In this document: positions 13,412-16,908 of the stretch, one piece after another | Numbering within the stretch: the first letter of the stretch is position 1 | Layout: every line of letters starts with the position of its first letter | NCBI GenBank assembly: GCA_900545655.1 | Contig: UQZY01000037.1 | Location: 1 to 16,908 of the forward strand | Length of the DNA stretch: 16,908 bases | Reading direction: 5' to 3' | DNA from: an uncultured Oscillospiraceae bacterium | GTDB taxonomy: Bacteria; Bacillota; Clostridia; Oscillospirales; Acutalibacteraceae | Program-made: the position numbers and the translations under genes | Notes under the pieces: model-generated | What the model was told of the DNA's origin: nothing | The model's input: the letters and a program-made list of their open reading frames with translations, nothing else | Database searches by the model: none

Positions 13412-14737
13412 ATGGAGTCTTATTCTGAAGTATGGTCTCTTGCGAAAGAATATTGCAGAGAAAAGTGTTCCGAAACAATTTACAATCTCTGGATTGACCC
13501 TCTTACAATGAAATCTTTCAAGGATAATAAAATTGAGCTTTTAACAAGTGAATTCAAAGCGAATATCGTAAAAAGCAAATTTCTCGGTCTTTTATCAGAA
13601 GCACTTGAAAAAACAATGGGTTTCCCCGTTGAGATTGAAATAATATCACAGTCTGTTTCAAAAAAAGAAGACATTGAAATAAAAGAAAAAAATATTCAGG
13701 AAAATCTCAATAAATACGATTTTACCTTTGATACCTTTATCGTAGGCTCTTCAAATAAGTTTGCATACGCGGCATCGCAGGCCGTTGCGGCAACTCCGGG
13801 ACAGGCTTATAACCCTCTTTTCATATACGGCAACTCCGGTCTCGGAAAAACTCATCTTCTGAATGCCATATGTACTGAGATAAAAAAGAATAATCCCGAC
13901 GCAAAAATCATTTATACAGGCGGAGAAGACTTCACCAACGAGCTTATTCTTTCAATCGAAAAAAAGACAATGCCCGATTTTCATAACAAATACAGAACAA
14001 TAGACGTTCTTTTGGTAGATGACATACAGTTTATCGCCGGAAAGGCTTCGACACAGGAGGAATTTTTCCATACCTTTAACGCTCTTATTCAGGACAATAA
14101 ACAAATTGTTCTTACGTCTGACAGACCACCGAAGGAAATTTCTCTTCTTGAGGACCGAATAAAAACAAGATTTGAATGGGGTCTTCTTGCCGACATACAG
14201 CCGCCGGATATTGAAACAAGGATAGCGATTATCAAAAGAAAAGCTGCTCTTATGTCATTTGAACTTCCGGATGAGGTTGTACAGTATATCGCGGAAAAGA
14301 TTAAAAACAATGTACGTCAGCTTGAAGGAGCGGTAAAAAAAATAAATGCTCTGTGTACCATAAGCGGACATGAGCCCTCAATCATTATCGCACAAAAGGC
14401 CATAAAGGATATTCTTTCGGATAATCAGCCTCTCCCGGTTACCATAACAAAGATACTTGATGAGGTTGCGAGAACCTACGGAACCACAACGGAAAATATT
14501 CTTTCAAAAAAGAGAAACGCAAACATTTCCGAAGCACGCCAGGCTGCCATGTACATAGTAAGAGAGGTTACATCGCTGCCCATGGAGAAAATAGGCGAAG
14601 AATTCGGAGGCAAGCATCATTCAACCGTTATTTATAACATATCTCAGATGGAAGAAAAAATGAATTCAAACGCAACCACCAGAGCTACCATTCAGGGAAT
14701 CATAAATAACATAAATGATAAAGCCACAAGTTTTTAA
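13412..14737 (+). CDS. dnaA: Chromosomal replication initiator DnaA
   Basis: AAA+ initiator that binds DnaA boxes and melts oriC. The 441 residues show domain I (about 1-80), a short linker, the AAA+ core (about 101-320) with Walker A GNSGLGKTH (140-148), Walker B VLLVDDIQF (199-207), RIKTRF (249-254) with the Arg-finger region and sensor 2 VRQLEGAV (301-308), then DNA-binding domain IV. In the DnaA signature, the usual GGRDHTTV reads GGKHHSTV (399-406), so the base-contacting Asp is His; ARPRQIAM-type sequence is replaced by SEARQAAM (373-380). The ATG follows AAGGAGG with a rather long 13-base gap. The stop overlaps the first TTTTTAACA repeat of the downstream gap. Confidence 0.98.
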   Translation: MESYSEVWSLAKEYCREKCSETIYNLWIDPLTMKSFKDNKIELLTSEFKANIVKSKFLGLLSEALEKTMGFPVEIEIISQSVSKKEDIEIKEKNIQENLNKYDFTFDTFIVGSSNKFAYAASQAVAATPGQAYNPLFIYGNSGLGKTHLLNAICTEIKKNNPDAKIIYTGGEDFTNELILSIEKKTMPDFHNKYRTIDVLLVDDIQFIAGKASTQEEFFHTFNALIQDNKQIVLTSDRPPKEISLLEDRIKTRFEWGLLADIQPPDIETRIAIIKRKAALMSFELPDEVVQYIAEKIKNNVRQLEGAVKKINALCTISGHEPSIIIAQKAIKDILSDNQPLPVTITKILDEVARTYGTTTENILSKKRNANISEARQAAMYIVREVTSLPMEKIGEEFGGKHHSTVIYNISQMEEKMNSNATTRATIQGIINNINDKATSF

Positions 14738-14895
14738 CAATTTACTGTTGAAAAACTAAAACTTTTTAACATTTTAAACACGCAGAGCTCTGTTTTCCTT
14801 ATTTTTAACAAAAACTACGAAATTTTTTCTGCCGGATTTTTTAAAATCTTTTTCCTTTACTACGCGCTTTTTCGGAGTTTTTATAAATTTTAACA
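14731..14895. other. cluster of TTTTTAACA elements, putative DnaA-binding array of oriC
   Basis: The dnaA-dnaN gap holds TTTTTAACA at 14731-14739, 14763-14771 and 14802-14810, with variants TTTTAAACA (14772-14780) and ATTTTAACA (14887-14895), all in one orientation. TGTTGAAAA (14746-14754) is inverted. TTTTTAACA matches TTATCCACA at 6 of 9. No canonical TTATCCACA is present in either dnaA-flanking gap. The position fits bacterial oriC; binding is inferred. Confidence 0.5.
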
Positions 14896-14899
14896 GACT

Positions 14900-14914
14900 C
14901 TATTACTATTACTT
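14900..14914 (+). other. DnaA-trio-like tract, probable origin unwinding site
   Basis: The + strand reads CTA TTA CTA TTA CTT, so the complement read 3' to 5' is GAT AAT GAT AAT GAA. This is the trinucleotide repeat pattern described for DnaA-trios in B. subtilis oriC. It lies 4 bases after a DnaA-box-like ATTTTAACA (14887-14895) and 40 bases before dnaN, the expected place. Confidence 0.55.
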
Positions 14915-14954
14915 GAATTAAAATACTTTCTTTTATGAAAACGGAGGAAAAAAA

Positions 14955-16061
14955 ATGAAAATTGTATGTAACACAGAACTTTTAAGTGAGACATGTCAAA
15001 ACGTTCAGAGAGTTGTTTCTACAAAAACCTCAATTCCGGCAATTGAGGGTATTTACCTTAAAGCTCTCGGTAACGAGCTTATGCTGACAGGTTATGACCT
15101 TGAAGTAGGAATAAATACATCTATTGAGGCAAGAGTTGAAGAGCCGGGCTCAATAATTCTCAATGCAAGGATTCTTTGTGATATTCTCAGAAGACTTCCC
15201 TCTGAAAAGGTAATTATTGAAGCTGATGAAAGACAGCTCTGTATCATAAGATGCGGAGATGTTGAGTATAAGCTTGTGGGTATTGCAGCAGAGGAATATC
15301 CGGAGCTTCCGACTGTTACCGGCGGCTATCCCATAATCATTGAAAGTGACATCTTAAGAGATATGATAAGGCAAACTATTTTTGCGGTTTCAAAAAACGA
15401 CACAAAAATAGTTCATACGGGAATTAAGTTTGAAATAAAGAGAGGACAGATAAGACTTATTGCCGTTGACGGATTCCGTCTTGCCATAAGAACGGAGCAG
15501 ATAAAATATACCGGAGATGAGATGTCCTTTATAGTTCCGGCAAAGACTCTTAACGAGGTTATTAAGCTTATTGATAATTGTGATGTCGTTTCAATGAATA
15601 TTGCAAGAAGACACATAATTTTTGAAATAGGAAATTACAGTATTATTTCACGTTTGCTTGACGGAGAATTCCTTGATTATAATGCTGCAATTCCGAAAAA
15701 TCTTACAACAGAGGTAAAGGTAGACGTAAGATCCTTTATTGACAGTATTGAAAGAACATCTCTCCTTATAACCGACAGACTTAAGAGTCCTCTTCGCTGT
15801 ATATTTGATGAAAACAGCATAAGGATTTCTACGGTTACGTCTCTCGGTACGGCAAATGACAGACTTTCATGTATAACCGAAGGAAAAAGAGTGGAAATAG
15901 GCTTTAACAATATCTTTCTTCTTGATGCGCTTAAGGCTTGCAGCATTGATGAGGTAAAAATCACACTGAACGGACCTTTGTCACCGATAACAATTGTTCC
16001 GCCTGAGGGTGACAACTTCCTCTTCCTTGTTCTTCCCGTAAGACTTAAAAATGAAGGTTAA
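14955..16061 (+). CDS. dnaN: DNA polymerase III sliding clamp (beta subunit)
   Basis: Ring-shaped homodimer that tethers DNA polymerases and repair proteins to DNA. The 368 residues begin MKIVCNTELLSETCQNVQRV and contain three clamp domains. Recognisable blocks are the LTGYDLEVGI strand (about 59-68), the EEYPELP motif near 115, the AVDGFRLAIR motif near 173 and the C-terminal LVLPVRL (about 359-365), part of the partner-binding cleft. A good GGAGG sits 7 to 8 bases before the ATG. No confident separate promoter was found in the gap, so co-transcription from dnaA is likely. It overlaps yaaA by 11 bases. Confidence 0.97.
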   Translation: MKIVCNTELLSETCQNVQRVVSTKTSIPAIEGIYLKALGNELMLTGYDLEVGINTSIEARVEEPGSIILNARILCDILRRLPSEKVIIEADERQLCIIRCGDVEYKLVGIAAEEYPELPTVTGGYPIIIESDILRDMIRQTIFAVSKNDTKIVHTGIKFEIKRGQIRLIAVDGFRLAIRTEQIKYTGDEMSFIVPAKTLNEVIKLIDNCDVVSMNIARRHIIFEIGNYSIISRLLDGEFLDYNAAIPKNLTTEVKVDVRSFIDSIERTSLLITDRLKSPLRCIFDENSIRISTVTSLGTANDRLSCITEGKRVEIGFNNIFLLDALKACSIDEVKITLNGPLSPITIVPPEGDNFLFLVLPVRLKNEG

Positions 16062-16305
16062 GGTAAAAATAAAAAAGAAAGAAAATCAATCTGTTTTTAT
16101 ACATACGGAGTATATAACTCTCGACAGTGCTTTAAAGGTTGCCGGAATAGCCGGAACGGGCGGTCAGGCAAAGATACTCATAAAGAGTGATGAGATAAAG
16201 GTCAACGGAGAGATATGTAACGTTGTAAGAAAAAAACTTTATGTCGGTGATTGTTTTTCTTTTGAAGGAAAGCTTTTTGAAATAAAAAACGAAGGAACCG
16301 TGTAA
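16051..16305 (+). CDS. yaaA: S4-domain RNA-binding protein YaaA (RlbA)
   Basis: Small S4-like RNA-binding protein conserved between dnaN and recF in Firmicutes; a role in ribosome assembly or maturation has been proposed. The 84 residues start with a Lys-rich stretch and then show the family core EYITLDSALKVAG, GTGGQAKILIKSDEIKVNGE (35-54) and the RKKLYVGD turn. The ATG lies inside dnaN, in another frame, without a clear Shine-Dalgarno sequence; coupling to dnaN translation is probable. recF begins at the base after the stop. Confidence 0.92.
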   Translation: MKVKVKIKKKENQSVFIHTEYITLDSALKVAGIAGTGGQAKILIKSDEIKVNGEICNVVRKKLYVGDCFSFEGKLFEIKNEGTV

Positions 16306-16908
16306 ATGAAGATTAATTCTCTGAAAGTTCAAAATTACAGAAACATAGAGAATATTGAAATAATCCCGTCGGACGGGGTAAATATCATTTACGGTAACAA
16401 TGCTCAGGGAAAAACAAATTTACTCGAGGCGATGTGGCTTTTTACCGGTTGCCGTTCCTTCAGGGGATCAAAAGAAAAAGAGCTTATAAGATTCGGTTGT
16501 GATTTTTCAAAAACAGAGATGAATTTTTTTGATGAAATGAGAAATCGAACCGCTGTTATCACAATAGATGAAAAAAAACATCTTGAGCTTGACGGAGTTA
16601 ATTTTTCGTCATGTTCAGAACTTTTCGGAGAATTTTTTGGAATTATCTTTACCCCGGATCATTTGAATCTTGTAAAGGGAGGACCGGCGGAGAGAAGAAA
16701 ATTTATAAATACGGCATTATGTCAGTTAAAACCGAAATATTCAAACGTTCTCGGTAAGTACAACAAAATTCTTGAGCAGAGAAATACGCTTCTTAAAGAT
16801 ATTTCTTATCACAGCGAGCTTACGGAAACCCTGGATATCTGGGATGAAAAGTTCAGCTTTTACAGCGCGGTGATAATAAGTCAAAGACTCAGATATCTTG
16901 ATGAGATA
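16306..16908 (+). CDS. recF: DNA replication and repair protein RecF (5' part, cut by window end)
   Basis: SMC-like ATPase that binds gapped DNA and helps load RecA. The first 201 codons are open to the window edge; the full protein is usually about 360-370 residues, so the rest lies outside. Translation gives MKINSLKVQNYRNIENIEI at the start, Walker A GNNAQGKTN (30-38), and the family block TPDHLNLVKGGPAERRKFI (116-134). The ATG follows the yaaA TAA with no gap, and AAGGA lies about 10 bases upstream within yaaA. There is no sign of disruption. Confidence 0.96.
   Translation, partial: MKINSLKVQNYRNIENIEIIPSDGVNIIYGNNAQGKTNLLEAMWLFTGCRSFRGSKEKELIRFGCDFSKTEMNFFDEMRNRTAVITIDEKKHLELDGVNFSSCSELFGEFFGIIFTPDHLNLVKGGPAERRKFINTALCQLKPKYSNVLGKYNKILEQRNTLLKDISYHSELTETLDIWDEKFSFYSAVIISQRLRYLDEI

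Overview
This window looks like a chromosomal replication-origin neighbourhood of a low-to-moderate GC member of the Firmicutes, most likely class Clostridia. The evidence is the gene set itself: dnaA-dnaN-yaaA-recF on one side, rpmH-rnpA-yidD-yidC-jag on the other, and mnmE-mnmG-rsmG-noc-parA-parB-serS nearby. AGGAGG-type ribosome binding sites, a single-chain glycyl-tRNA synthetase, a Noc/ParB paralogue pair and serS next to parB all fit. I do not assign genus or species.

Layout, left to right. (1) 1-166: end of an unidentified + strand gene and a two-way terminator. (2) 166-1581, minus: glyS, divergent from mnmE, with back-to-back promoters in the gap. (3) 1793-5755, plus: the tRNA/rRNA modification operon mnmE-mnmG-rsmG, tightly spaced or overlapping, ended by a strong hairpin. 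(4) 5878-8721, plus: the chromosome segregation block noc, parA, parB. There is one perfect parS in the mnmG coding sequence, a second between noc and parA, and a degenerate one in front of noc. (5) 8722-9042: non-coding, filled by five imperfect tandem repeats of about 44 bp. (6) 9043-10311, plus: serS, then two hairpins. (7) 10459-13166, minus: rpmH-rnpA-yidD-yidC-jag (ribosomal protein L34, RNase P protein, membrane insertion). (8) 13167-13411: divergent rpmH/dnaA promoters and an inverted pair of DnaA-box-like sites. (9) 13412-16908, plus: dnaA, an AT-rich gap with repeated TTTTTAACA elements and a DnaA-trio-like tract, then dnaN, yaaA and the 5' part of recF.

How the parts work together. 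DnaA would bind the two gaps flanking its gene and open the duplex, probably in the dnaA-dnaN gap. DnaN is the sliding clamp and RecF a gap-repair protein. ParB would load at the parS sites, and ParA would move the newly copied origins apart. Noc, which carries the residues associated with Noc-type rather than parS-type DNA recognition, would protect the nucleoid from division. YidC, YidD and Jag serve membrane protein insertion and envelope control.

No unknown system stands out; nearly all genes are core genes. The points most worth a second look are the unusual DnaA recognition motif together with non-canonical DnaA boxes, the DnaA-trio-like tract, the 44-bp repeat array, the promoter/terminator/parS-like overlap before noc, and the block mnmE-serS that points toward the inferred origin.
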